Assembly: GCF_029227915.1 (NCBI RefSeq) | Contig: NC_079887.1 | Coordinates: forward strand, 10,478,001 to 10,542,000 | Origin: Hydractinia symbiolongicarpus | Taxonomy: Eukaryota; Cnidaria; Hydrozoa; Anthoathecata; Hydractiniidae | Length of the DNA: 64,000 nt | Direction of reading: 5' to 3' | Shown: positions 25,967 to 37,936 of the stretch, in pieces | Layout: every line of letters begins with the position of its first letter | Position numbering within the stretch: position 1 is the first letter of the stretch | Made by a program: the position numbers and the translations under genes | The notes under the pieces: generated by a model | Databases searched by the model: none | What the model saw: only the letters and a program-made list of their open reading frames with translations | Told to the model about the DNA's origin: nothing

Positions 25967-27316
25967 AATGCAGAGTTCTCTATTTATTAACGACCCATAT
26001 GTGCCCTCGCATTGGTGAGGTAGAGAGAAATTTCCAAATCTTTTGCAATTTAAAGATATTTGTCGGTGGCATAACTACCCGGAAATACAAATTTAAAAAC
26101 CAAGCTAGTTTACACTGTTTTGCTTAAAGGGAAATACTGGAGTGATTCTACGAAACTGCACTCTTGGACGATTAAGTCAGAATTTTTTGACGTGTAAATA
26201 AAAGTCAGTGCAACCATATATTAATAAACTTAGTTTTCACAGAGCTAAGCGCAATTGGTAAACTGTATTTTGGTGATATAAATCAAAAAAGCGAATGCAC
26301 CAGTGATGAACACTTTCAGTTTCACGTCCCTTTTATAGCAGATATCCAAACCTGCGATGTAAAAAGTTTGTCTTTTAACATGAGGCAGAAGTGAAGGGTT
26401 GCAAAGAAGAAGTCGTGGGAGTTTCAGAACGTTTAAGGGTCCCTGGTTTGCGTCGAGGACCTTATCTAAAAACAGTTTTTTTGATTCGCAGAAATATGTG
26501 GTATATATAAATGAAATAATATTTATTCATTTTTATAAAAAAAGCGCAACATCAACCTCGTTCCCAGGACTCTTCCAAATGCAGGGAATGTTGTAAAGTA
26601 CTCGTATCTTTCAAGAAGCAAGTCCAGCGTCGTCCCTAGGCGAGTGCTTTCGAGAACGGCGCGAAAATAGATCTTGAGGACAAGGTTGTAAAAGGTTTTG
26701 ACTTAATTTTTTTTATTTTACTGTCGCAGTGGTAAAATCAAACAATATTTTCTGCTAAAAGCTTTTTGGATTATAAAACTTCTCCACGTCAGTGCTGACA
26801 CTATGTGAATTATCTGCACTAATGGAGAATTATTTATTTAGTGTCAACCTTTTTATGTAAACAATCACAACTGTTACACCTAATAAAATATATAAAACGA
26901 ATCAAACCAGAGGCGCGGAATATACCTTTTCACACTGACAAATTGAAAATTTTAAAAAGAATATACAACAATATCCAATATTCAATATCTTTCCAGTAGT
27001 TTAACATACACCTTAACCATCAACCGTTTTTTAATTTTGGGCTAAAAATATTTCCATTCATCATCAGTTTGCTTACTTTTCATTTTGTGAAAGTACAGTG
27101 TACGGTTTATATTATTTGGCAAGCAGCGTGTAGTTTTTAACAGGTTGTTATTATTAGAATATAGTGTCATGTTACAACAATAAAAAATTTCCATCTTTGG
27201 TGTTTCCTTTGTTCAAGCGGAAAACGGATTTGATCTCTTTCGTCACGAAAGAATGATTCCGGCCGGGAAAAATAAATGATCAAGCAAAATCAAAACAAAA
27301 CGCCTCGAATATCAAG
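25967..27316. other. Intergenic region TTC28 to SWAP-70
   Basis: No gene is supported. It contains one MITE copy (26553-26688) and otherwise AT-rich unique-looking DNA. The promoter of the SWAP-70-like gene must lie at the right end. The start codon is embedded in CAAGATGGCGGAGG, which resembles a YY1 site over a Kozak context. Confidence 0.4.
26553..26688. mobile_element. MITE copy, CAACCTCGTTCCCAGG ends
   Basis: The left end CAACCTCGTTCCCAGGA and the right end TCTTGAGGACAAGGTTG are imperfect inverted repeats enclosing about 100 bp. It belongs with the copies at 17452, 39093, 39254 and 42143. Confidence 0.55.
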
Positions 27317-30300
27317 ATGGCGGAGGCAGTAGCGGAAGATCGTGTCAGTTCGTCTGATGAAGAATTGGATGAAATTGATGCTCCTTTAAGTGAAAAAGAT
27401 AAAACGAGAACAGATATAACCCAGGAAAAATCAATTAATAAATTAGACTACTTTATATCAAATGGATTGCGACAGGTTTTTGAACAACTAGATGTTAAGA
27501 GCAAGGGAAGTCTGGCCAAAACACAGCTGCAAGTTATCTGTGCAAATATTTGTAACGTTTTGAAGCTTAATTATAGTGCTGAAGAACTTGTTGGATACCA
27601 GAAAGAAAAAGTAGAATTAACATTTGCTGAATTTTTGAGTTATATTAATGATGAATTATTACCGAAAGGTTAGTAAGATTTTTATTTGACCCTGGCTGAA
27701 AGCTTTCAGCACGCTGGCCTGGGACATAATGGCATGTTTGGAGAATATGGCCGTTAAGGGCCAGGGAAAAAAGAAAATTGTCACAATTTTGTATATTAAC
27801 ATTTGACCCACCACCCCCATTGGCAGATTTTTTTTAACGGATTACTTTCATGTAACTAGCTACACCATCTGCTATTTTGTGTCTATTTTCATTAGCTGTG
27901 TAAATTAATGTTCTATTATGCTGATACATGATTATTAAAATGTTTGCAATATATATAATAAATACCAGCCTAATTGCAAGATTATCTAAGCAGACAACCC
28001 TAGCAAGGATCTGGCAACTCCTTTTGCCACATATCTTAATGGTTTTGATTAAACATTTTTCGTGATTTTTTCATTTAATATTCATTTTTTACTTAATCTA
28101 TTATTTATATTTTACTAACTAATTTTTACTATTACTCTTTTTATCTGTATTTATTCAACAGGACGTCCACTGATAGACCATTTCGGAGATTATGACCATT
28201 ATGGATTTTCGAAGCCCGATGGTGCAAGTTGAACTTTGAACCCTATATGCAGTAGTAGAAAACTCTCTTAAAACACACAAAAAGAAACGAGTTTTGTAAA
28301 CACTCTTAGCGTGCCTAGGTCTTCGTATGTTTTTATCTAAGTAACAGGGGATAGCACCAGACAATATTTATTTAAGCGTATTGATTTGATCTATTAATTA
28401 ATTAGAAATAGCAATTAAATACACGTGTAGAACGTAGGGATACTGAGTATCTTTTATTATTATTTTAACGCTGAAGTGATATATTTAATCAACTTTAAAC
28501 ATATTTTTACGATTGAATTATGCCGCTTACAACGTATGAGGATTTTTTCGAACTTAGTGTGAGGCATCTGACTGACTTCTTGTCAGCTCTTACAACGTAT
28601 AAGGATTTTTTAAAACTTAGTGTGAGACAGCTGACTGACTTCTTGTCAGCTCTTACAACATATAAGGATTTTTTAGAACTTAGTGTGAGGCATCTGACTG
28701 ACTTCTTGTCAGCTCTTACAACGTATAAGGGTTTTTTAAAACTTAGTGTGAGGCAGCTGACTGACTTCTTGTCAGCTCTTACAACGTATAAGGATTTTTT
28801 AGAACTTAGTGTGAGGCAGCTGACTGACTTCTTGTCAGCTCTTACAACGTATGAGGATTTTTTAGAACTTAGCGTGAGGCAGCTGACTGACTTCTTGTGG
28901 ACTGAGTAATAGTTGAGTTATTTGCCAGAGCTTTTTCTGCTATGGAACTTATTATGCCAATAATTCAAGCGAGCTTCAAAGAGTAATTTATTTATTTATC
29001 ATAAAGTTTACACTTTAGTAATAAATTACTGCTATAATTGCGTGTCCTGATAAAGAAACCGTTAAAGACATACGTATATATAACAAAAAATCATGTAAAA
29101 TATACATTGTGACTGAAACAAATAACATAGAAAAACAAAAAATTGAATAATGTCTGTAAACTAAACTCATCATTTTTCCCTTTTTGATATGTTTCAATAA
29201 GAGAAGCGTACAAAAAAATTATAGGGCAATAGGAAAAGCAGGAAAGAGAGACAGGTATTCTTTCTAATACCACTCTTGGAAGACTTCAGATAGGAGTGTT
29301 TAGCTAGACGAATCAAGGGAAAAACATACGATTAGTGTAATTATCATCAAAAAACAAAATTATCAAAATATCAAAATTATAAAAATTATTTGCAATTAAG
29401 ATGACTACTGACTCTATTCCTAAAACTTTGCGACCGAACCTGTTCACTGTATCTCTATGGGCAGTGTATTGAAAATTTTTACACCCATTATAGAGAAGAA
29501 GCCAGATTATTTTGTGAGCTTAAGTTCACTTTAGGAATAGAAAACATTGTAGAGTTTTGACAAGTATTTTGACAATGGATCATAACTCTCTAGATCTTCA
29601 CAAATATTACAACCTAAACATTTCTTTACAAATCCAAAAACAAAGTTCAAGTCCAAATCCAGTAAAGAATTTCCAAAATCAAAAATTTCTCTCCAAAAAT
29701 CCAAGTTTAAAATCCAATGCCAATATCTTTGTAATACACAATTTTAAATATCTAAATATAAAATGAAATTACCTTTAATCAAGCATTAATTACTAATTAC
29801 AGACTTATAGCTAGCTACAGTACAGTGTCCTAAAAAGATTTTTGGGAGACCTCTAGCTAGCTAGCTAGTTTAAAGATTTTTAGGATATATTAAGTTGCCT
29901 TTATTGTACAAAAAGAAATTAAAAGTACAAATAAGTGCATAATAAAAGTATCTTTCAAAATATATATCATAAAATTAGTATCACAAACATAAAAACAGAT
30001 AACAAAAAGCAAAACTGTCCTGCCACTAGCACGTTCGTTAGGGAAAAGACTGAATAAAACGTGAAGTCCAAAGTTCAACTTGCACCACTGGGCTTCGAAA
30101 ATCCATAATAGCGCATAATCTCCGAAATGGTCTATAACAGTTCTTTGTATATATGTACATATAAACTGGCGATAATAAAGTATAATATATAAAATATAAG
30201 CCATTCCTAAAAACAACTTTGCCAAAATGCAGGTGAACAAGGGTGGGCGTTGGCATTGAACAAAAAAAAATCAATTAAAACATTCTATTTCCGTGATTTA

Positions 30301-33300
30301 GTGATTCAACTTACTTTACTGTATATAAATAGCATGTGAAAACAGGTACCCATAACACTTCCTTTTAATGTGTTTTGAAGTTTGATGTGTGGCATGAAAG
30401 TGACTATAAGTTATATGTGACTATAACATGAAGGTTATAAACATTGTCAACTCTGATATTATTAAAGATTATCATCACTTTAGTGTCTAGAAAGCACAAC
30501 CAAGAAGAGTGTATACCATGTTGGTAATCTATAAGTCAAGTGGAAAATCCATCTCGTTTGAACAGCACAGGATAACTGTTTTTGCATCAGTAAATTGGTG
30601 TAAAATTTAAGTGTGGTTCCGTGTAAACAATTATTAGAATGCACTTTTCGCCAGTGGCTTACCCTAAGTTTGGAATACTCAACAAATTGGGGTAAAGTTT
30701 TGTGGTGATATTTATGCTTGATAACATCATTTACATGTTTTATAGCTAGTTGATGTCACGATTTGGCATAATTAATGAAACTTTAAAACCAATAAGGATT
30801 TTTATAAAAATAAAAAAAATAAAATCCAGAAAACTTTGAAAGGTCTTTCATATGACCTTATTAAGTACTATATATAGCTACTGTATATATGGTATTTTTC
30901 CCTGATAGTAATTCTTACTATATTGGAAGAATCCACTTTATTAGGAGATGTGTGGCACTGCAGTAAGTTAACCCATAAGAACAGTATTTTGGAAGTATCA
31001 AAATCTAGCTAGATCAAGTGTGCAAGATTCATCAAAAAACTTGCATTAATATGCACTTAATATGCTTTCATTTCCTGATTCAGTATATAAATGCTAACTT
31101 GGTCACTTGTGTTTCTGTTATAACTCTAAACCCACAGCCACATGTTTGTAATGCATGTTATTAACACATGAAACCTGTGTTTATGTTTCAATTTTAACTT
31201 GTTGTGTTTTCTCTAAACACAGGGACTGCATTATAACATGACCCAGATGGCAAGCTATTACAAATCCCTTTCTCTAATGTGGTATACTGTTGCTTGCAGC
31301 ATCTTTATCTTTTTGAGTCAGAGTAACAGCTGGATTTGTAAATCCCACTGAGTGCCAAGTGTAAAACAGGATCAAGCCTATCAATGAGAGAATAACACCC
31401 GAGTAGTAAATCGCTTCCCCAAGGTTACAATAATTTAAACTGGGCGAGCAATCTGAATAAATAGAATAAGTTTATAAACACATATTTTCACAAAGTCGTT
31501 TTTATCTATGTTATTTTATCTTTTTTATATATTTTGGTTCTTTTTTACTGTAAATAATAAGAAAGATAACATTAATTTCCATATGAGATGAATTGATATT
31601 GCCTCTGTGATAAATGCTTACGGGTTGAAGATAAAGAAAATTAACTCACTTAAAACCAAAATATGCACTATTTATTAGCCACCAACAGTACTGTTTTTAG
31701 TTGGAGAATCAGTGCTGTGAATTTATGATTTAATGTAAAACAATTATATTGTGCTTCTTGCTAGCTGCTTGGACTTTTTAAAAACAATTTGAAACATGAA
31801 AGTGCTCGCCTGATTTATGCAATTCTCACTTAATTGGATGGCTGAGTCATAACATCAAGGGATTAAGTGAAATCTTACCTGATTGTCTCAATTTAGTGAT
31901 GACTTACTGCTATTTGTTAACATTTGTTTTGTGTTTTTTTCACTTTTAGTGTCTGGCGAAAAAATCGACGTCGAAAAATTTGATCGAGTTGCATGGACCA
32001 TTGTAGAAAAAGAAAGGAAAAATTGTGCATTAAAAATACTGTCTGATGAAGAATTATTTCGGTTATGGCAGGCTTTTAATAAAATAAACATTAATAATAC
32101 CAGTACAATGGATATTGAAGAAGTTGCTGTTTTACTGCAGGAATTTATGCAAGCTATTGGAACACCATGGACGAAAGGTCCATTAGATGACTTTACTGAG
32201 AAACTTGAACTGACATTTTGGGAATTTGTTAACTGTTTGGAGACAAAGTATATAAATAATACACCTAAAAGGTGAGTCCAGCCCAATTTCATACTAGAAA
32301 ACAGCTCAGAAACTCCCACTCTCTAACACCCCTCCCTCCCTCAAAAAGTGAGCAGCTTCATTTCTATTGACTTTGTTCTTATGTTTTTAGTGTTTACATT
32401 GAAGGATTGGAATCTATATCAAAAAGATACATTAAAGAAGTTATTAAAAATGGCACGCTAACTAAAAAGGGACATCGTATCAAATCAATGAAGACAAGAT
32501 TTTTCATATTGGTACCACATCAGTTGTCGTACCATGAAAATAAAAATAATTTAAATAAAAAGAAAGGAATTATTGCAATTAACAAGGTAAGTATTTTGGT
32601 GTGTGTTAGCAGTGATCTTTTAATCTTGTTCCAATTCGTCAATATTTGTCATTAAGGGGGATTTCCACCATTACACAAATTTTTAGTGTGAAATGAGTTC
32701 TACGCTGTAAATGAGTTTCAGTGCGATAGCATGCCAATACAAATTGTTATTTTGCAAAATTTTCTTATGTGAACACACACATTTCAAGATGCCAGACAGT
32801 TCAGAAGAAGAAGAAGATGTAGCTGCCTTAATAGTCAATAGAGGTGTAAGGAAAAAGAGATGAATAAAATCGCCATTTTCTTGGGTTCGTCAAATTTATA
32901 GAGAGATGAAAGGAGTGTATAATCAGCGGCTATAAGAAATAAAACTGCACGATAGGGAATTTTACTTTAGGTATCTAGTAAATTTAAGTTCCAAGTTTGT
33001 TTCCTTTTTGATAGTTATGGAGAGAATTTCTTTTTTTTTCTTTGAAACTTCGTTTAATATTTTAATTCATAGATTTTTTTTCAAATGTCTCTTGATAGAT
33101 TCAAACATTTATTGTCTCTGTTAGGTCCATCAATCTAAAAAACAGAAACAAATTTTCGAAAGTCAATTCCTGCAGCTGAACGCTTGGTTCTTATTTTACG
33201 TTATCTTGCCTCAGGAGTTTCTCAACAACCTCTAACATTCAACTTTCGCATTAGCGCCAGTGCTATTTCACAAATTCTGTCTGAAACAGCTGCAGCAATT

Positions 33301-36300
33301 TGGGAGAACCTAAGCAAATATGTAAGACCCCCTATGTCCAAAGAGTGTCTAAGAATCGAAAATGAATTCGCCGATGCTCTTAAAAGCAAACGTTTCTGTT
33401 TCTTCTTTCATACACTTACCCCCGCTCCTTTTTGTTGTAGTAACAGATGGTGGATCAATAGTTGTCATCTTGGTCAAACTTGGTGATTTTGTAGCAGGGT
33501 CATTCTCGTTATTTAAATAATCTTCAACCGCTCCGAATAAGAATCAATATCCTCAGATTTCCTTTTTAGGTTATTCTTTTTCTTGCTGTATCTTTTTTTA
33601 AGTTGTCCCATCTTTGAATAGCTTCACTTTAAAACAGTTGAATTTAAAAACTTTTTTTTTCCAATTAAGTAATAGAACAAGCTGAATACGCTCAAGGTGT
33701 AACAACTCAAAAATATAGTGCAAAAATATAGCGCATCTTTTTCTCGATACTCTTTTTAACTTTTGTCGCACAGACATGAAAAATTTGGAACAGCTTCTGC
33801 TAAATATTCATCTTCCCTTAAGTCGCACCTATTTGTTTTCCCATTTTATAAAAACTTTTATTCCAAGACTGCTTGGTTCACAACACATGAAACTATTTCT
33901 TGTGCTCAACACGTGTAAGCATGTACTGAAGTTACATTTCAATAGAATCTATTCAATTTTTGTAAAAAGACATTCGGTATTTCTTTGAAGCTTTTGGGCG
34001 AAAACTCAGAGCGATAAATATTAAAACTTGATAATTGTCGCTCTGACTGTAGCACTGGAATTGGGCGATAACAGCAAAAAAAGTGTCGCTCTTCAATTTC
34101 CACCAGTTCGAAAAAAAAGATCAATGGGCCAAAAAAACCATAGGGATAAGGGGATTCGCACTGATGGAAATCCAGCTTTAGCCATCTCCTACTGTAAAAT
34201 TTGTATTCATAATTTATTATTAAATAAATGCATGAATAATATTGTTAATGTATCATTTGTTATTTAAACGATTAGAATATTTTCTCTCATCTGAGACAAA
34301 TCATCTCAACTAACCACCTAAAATCCTTTAAACTCGTTTCAGGAGAGGATTTATTCAGTACCACTTCGCGAAAAAAGAATTTTTAGATTTCTTTCGGATT
34401 TTAAACTATATTACACGTTCAGGTATTCTTCATTATTTTTTCTCATTTTTTTCAGCTTGCTAAAGTTGAAAGTATTGCAGATTCGAAAAACGCAAAATGT
34501 CGATTCACAGTGATATGTGGTAACAAAAGTACGCAATACGAAATGGAGGCTGTCGACCAAAAAACTAAGAATGAATGGATAGTTGCCATTCAACAATGCA
34601 TTGGTAAGAAATCTATTACCTCTTTATGGTGAAGAGGTTGGTGTGGAGACTCCTTTCCACCTCATTAATCATTTTAAATCAGCGGAATTTCTCTTGCATA
34701 TATATTACATGGAGATGTCAGTCGAATCAATCAATCACAACCATTACTTATGCTAACTTTATAGTCTTCAATCGAAAAAAATTTTTTCTTGCTTGTTGCA
34801 GGCAGTAAATGCTCAAAATGTGCAAAAATTTATGTCAATAACAAGTTGCTATTTTATTTATTTACCTTTGATGCATGACATTGAGATTTGATGGAAATGG
34901 GATTAAGTAAATAAGTCACATGGTAGCCAAACAAATAGCTAGGACACTATTTTGTATGTTGAATCTATCTTATACAAGAGAAACTGGCAAGCTTCTGCGC
35001 TTGCTTCCCCAAATTACCTTTGCTTCTTTCTTAATGAAGCACTGAAGGAACTTTTAAAAATTTTAACAGTTGGAGATAAATTCAAACGTGTTTTCTTTAG
35101 ACTCTGCTGACGATGAAACACCTCTTATAAAAGAACTTAGGAAGAGATCGAACGAAAGATTGGAAAGGCGGGAAAAACAAGCTGAAGAAGAAAAACAACG
35201 TTTGGAGCAGCAGGAGCTGATACGAAAACAGTTAGAGGTAAGAAAATATGGATTTATCACGGGTTTTTGTTTGTTTTGAGCCTATATTTGAGGCATTTCA
35301 AATGTTTTTTAAACCGAAGTGTATATGTATGTACCCTATGTTTCTACATAAAAAATAATGGAAAACAAACAAATATAATACGGAACAACAAAAAGGAAAT
35401 ATTTCCTTATCTCGGAAATTTCCTATTTGACAAAAAAAGTATTCGTCACCTAAAGAAAATTTCGTCACTTTTTTATTATTAATTTTTTCGGGTACCCGGA
35501 TTCTTCGCGTTTACATAGTTTTTGCGAATCGGATTACCATATTCAGAGTATGCGTAAAAACTCCCATATACTTGCATTCTTTCAGGATTTGGAGCTTACA
35601 CGACAAGCGCGTGATCAAGCGCAAGCACAAGCCGAAAGTGAAGCAGCTTTGCTAGAAGAAGAAAGAAAAAGAAGAGAGGAACTCGAAGCTTTAAAGGCTG
35701 AGTACGAAAGGTTGTTGGAAGAAGAGAGAAACGCGCGTGATGCTGAGAGTCAGGTTGGCTTCCTTTAAATCAAAGCAAAGTGCGAGGTTCATAATCCCCA
35801 AGTGGTTAGAAATGGGCGTAAATTGAATTTGCGAGTTGTTTTTGCGAGTTTACGGGACAATCCGCGAAATTAGTATTAACTAGATATTTAAAAACAAATA
35901 AAATGTGAGTAATGGAGCATCAGTTGTATAACTAAATTCTAGCTATACTTATTTTTTAAAATTGTTTACCATTTTACGGATTCAATTTAGTCTCGAAATG
36001 AATTATAAAATACTCCGATAAATCAGAGTTTTCATTTGATTTGCTTTTTAACTTTACGATAAGCAGATTTGAAGCACTGTCCATAAAGCACTGTCCATAA
36101 GTAATTTGTCATGCGTTATATGTTTCAGGTTCGAGTTAGACAACAGACTATTTTAGAAGAAGAAATGTTAAAGCGCCAAAAACTGGAAGACATTAAAGCC
36201 GAACAGGATCGAATATTAGAAGAAGAACGGAAGGTCCGAGAAGGTTTGGAAGAAGTTTCAAAAGAACAAGCAAAAGCTTTAGAGGAGGTATATTACTTTC

Positions 36301-37936
36301 ATTTCTGTGAAAACCTAACAAAACGATTATTATGTATATATTTTTTTGTTTAGTTTGAGTTCAGCTTCACCTTGTAATTTAATTCTCACAGCGAGCTTAT
36401 ATCACTTTAGAATATTCTTTCATCGGTAAAGAAAGTCGATAAAGAGTGACTACATTTTTTCTCAATGATTTCTCAATTTTGTACTGACCACAGTATTTCA
36501 ACGACTTTATTAATTTATTTTACCAGCCACCCATTTTTACCGTCTTTATTGTTTACAACCTTTATTTTTTCATTGACTATATCGATATAATTTGTCGATA
36601 AATGTATTAAAAATAAGGAGGGTTTAACAAGTATTTTCAAATTTAGACGGCCAGATGTGACTAATATTTTTGCTGACTTAACACTTCTGCTGAATTTTTT
36701 TTTATGTTGACTAGTTATGTTGACAATTTATGTAATCCGGTACAATACTGCTAATTAATAAAAAAATTGTCTATAAGAAATATTTCATGTTTGTATTTAC
36801 AGGAACGTGAACGGTTGGAAGCACTGGAGAAAGCACGCCGTGAAGCAGAGGAAGAGGTACAAGCCATGCATTTTAAACTAGAAGCAGCTGAAGCCGAAAG
36901 AAGAGAAGCTGCTGCGAAAGTTGAAGCCGCGAAACAGAGAACTCGGATGATGAAAATGCCTGTAGGACTGGCAAGACCTCTTGCTGTAAGTCTTCACATA
37001 ATTATGCGGAGTATATTGAAATAAGCAAGGAGTAATTTTTAACCCGAAAAGCCGGGGATATTTGCGGAGAAAAACGTGTACAAAACGGATGCGTTCGTTC
37101 TTTTTAGACGTCCTGATATGCATGTCATTTGTACTATTCTGATTGGTTTAGAATTATTTCTCTTAAAAGATAGATCTGTTTTATTGGGAGCCAATGTTTA
37201 TCCATTTTAATACAGTTTTTGTTAATTTTATGCGAAAATGTCGATTGAAACTTTCGCATAAAAAACTTTTGCATGGTGAAAAACTCGCGAAAATTTTTGG
37301 ATAAACTTTCGCGAATCAAGGAATGCAAAACAATTCGCGAGATATACTCTCGCGAAGGAAAATATTGGAAGTGTTTCGCGATATAAATTCTTTTACATGT
37401 TATAGAAAACAAAAAGAGTTTTAATGATACAGAAAATTATCTGAAAATATCTGAAAAAAGCGAAAATACTTTGGAATTTACTCGATATACTTCAGCAAAA
37501 TTCGCAAAAAAGACTAAAATTCGCTGAGTTTCTCACGCAAAAGTTTCTCCAATTTAAGTAGGTCGAAGGAATTTAGTGTTGACTATGTTTATAGTTGCTA
37601 TAACAACTTGTCAAATGGCGGACGGTTTTATTAGTTTGTTTTTTTATTTGATATGTTCACAAACATTATTTTCTTAAGCTTGAACAGAAAGGTGTCACGA
37701 CACATCGTGGATTAGGTTCCTTTGTGGACGAAGATTTTTCAAAAACACCAATTTACCTCTCCAACGAAGAAAGACCAGAAGCTATCAACAAAAGAGAATT
37801 ACCAGGTGAGGATCGTGCTCAAATTGTGGAAACTAATCTAGTCAAACCCTCACGTGGTAAAGAAACCTTCGAAGGTGTCAGCGATACAAATAAAGATGGC
37901 GGCAAAGAATCTAGAGATACGAAGACTGATGCTTAA
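27317..37936 (+). CDS. SWAP70: SWAP-70 / DEF6-like PH-domain Rac regulator
   Basis: Exons: 27317-27668, 31950-32271, 32391-32586, 34456-34603, 35101-35237, 35586-35753, 36129-36287, 36803-36985, 37679-37936. Phases agree throughout: 1923 nt, 640 residues (SWAP-70 585, DEF6 631). Order: an acidic extension of about 40 residues (EDRVSSSDEELDEID) not recalled from the vertebrate proteins; a degenerate EF-hand (FEQLDVKSKGSLAKTQL); a helical N-terminal region; a PH domain at about 240-338 (LTKKGHRIKSMKTRFF ... KNEWIVAIQQC); a Glu/Arg-rich coiled coil at about 345-575; and a charged tail. Family members bind PIP3 through the PH domain, bind actin, and act as atypical guanine-exchange factors for Rac. 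The symbol stands for the SWAP70/DEF6 group; which paralogue is nearer cannot be decided. The exon 6 donor (CAG|GTTGGC) is weak but keeps phase. It starts at the first ATG, in a CAAGATGG context. Confidence 0.92.
28162..28232 (+). other. Possible alternative terminal exon of SWAP-70 (within a repeat)
   Basis: After a TTATTCAACAG acceptor, the sequence continues exon 1 in phase 1 with 23 codons (GRPLIDHFGDYD...) to a TGA at 28230-28232. Splicing here would give a short protein with only the acidic segment and the degenerate EF-hand. It overlaps a dispersed repeat, so it is probably fortuitous. Confidence 0.15.
28166..28245 (+). repeat. Dispersed repeat, copy 1 of an inverted pair
   Basis: About 80 bp (containing GACCATTTCGGAGATTATG and GATTTTCGAAGCCC) recur in reverse complement at 30055-30140 with only scattered differences. 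Both copies lie in SWAP-70 intron 1 and flank the 63-bp minisatellite. Confidence 0.8.
28523..28899. repeat. 63-bp minisatellite, six units, one open reading frame
   Basis: Six near-identical 63-bp units in SWAP-70 intron 1. Because 63 is a multiple of three, an ATG at 28520 reads through the whole array to TAA at 28907-28909 (129 codons), each unit encoding 21 residues of the form LTTYKDFLELSVRQLTDFLSA with few changes. Differences between copies are few (K/E, F/L, R-H/R-Q), implying recent expansion. No splice sites or promoter were found that would make it a gene. It is annotated as a repeat whose coding potential is probably a by-product of its period. Confidence 0.9.
30055..30140 (-). 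repeat. Dispersed repeat, copy 2 of an inverted pair
   Basis: Reverse-complement copy of 28166-28245 (contains GGGCTTCGAAAATCC and CATAATCTCCGAAATGGTC). Confidence 0.8.
31274..31452 (-). CDS. Isolated antisense terminal exon encoding a transmembrane segment
   Basis: On the minus strand an acceptor TTTATTCAG is followed by an open stretch of 59 codons to TAG at 31276-31274. The reading enters in phase 1 (one base borrowed from an upstream exon). The peptide begins CSPSLNYCNLGEAIYY, has a hydrophobic stretch suited to one membrane pass (SGVILSLIGLILFY, then TWHSVGF), and ends with a polar tail (TLTQKDKDAASNSIPH). The composition is protein-like and the segment is much less AT-rich than its surroundings. 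No upstream exon with matching phase was found in the rest of this intron, so it is either the last exon of a gene interleaved antisense with SWAP-70 or a pseudogene fragment. The family is not recognised. Confidence 0.5.
32790..33400 (+). pseudogene. Harbinger transposase fragment
   Basis: Starts with an acidic N-terminus (MPDSSEEEEDV), then a stop, then WVRQIYREMKGVYNQRL (typical of the transposase N-terminal region), frame breaks, and the conserved block TNFRKSIPAAERLVLILRYL followed by LASGVSQQPLTFNFRISASA and ISQILSETAAAIWENL. The DDE nuclease part is not visible. Several stops and frame changes make it a pseudogene. Confidence 0.8.
33420..33635 (-). pseudogene. Harbinger Myb/MADF-like DNA-binding protein fragment
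   Basis: Minus-strand reading gives EAIQRWDNLKK, then after a one-base slip in a run of seven A, KRYSKKKNNLKRKSEDIDS, then after another slip EDYLNNENDPATKSPSLTK. RWDNLKKRYSKKKN is the hallmark of the helix-rich end of Myb/MADF domains in Harbinger accessory proteins. It ends at a possible donor near 33420. Frameshifts make it non-functional. Confidence 0.65.

Larger units (their letters stand above)
27669..31949. other. SWAP-70 intron 1 (4.3 kb)
   Basis: Holds the inverted repeat pair, the 63-bp minisatellite, a CCAAAATC-rich low-complexity tract at about 29620-29730, CTAG runs near 29860, and an isolated antisense coding exon at 31274-31452. Confidence 0.6.
32656..34173. mobile_element. 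Dead PIF/Harbinger DNA transposon in SWAP-70 intron 3
   Basis: The left end (GGGGGATTTCCACCATTACAC) and the right end (GCACTGATGGAAATCC) share an inverted GGATTTCCA core. Between them lie a broken transposase on the plus strand and a broken Myb/MADF-like DNA-binding protein on the minus strand, the two-gene layout known for PIF/Harbinger elements. No clear 3-bp target duplication was seen. The size is about 1.5 kb. It is inactive. Confidence 0.75.

Noticed and set aside
31852-31920. Strong minus-strand donor (CAG|GTAAGA near 31879) as the exon before the antisense membrane exon
   Set aside because: In the phase required it meets a TAA a few codons upstream and no acceptor avoids it.
31888-32319. 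143-codon minus-strand ORF with hydrophobic stretches
   Set aside because: It is exactly antisense to SWAP-70 exon 2, whose coding sense is secure.
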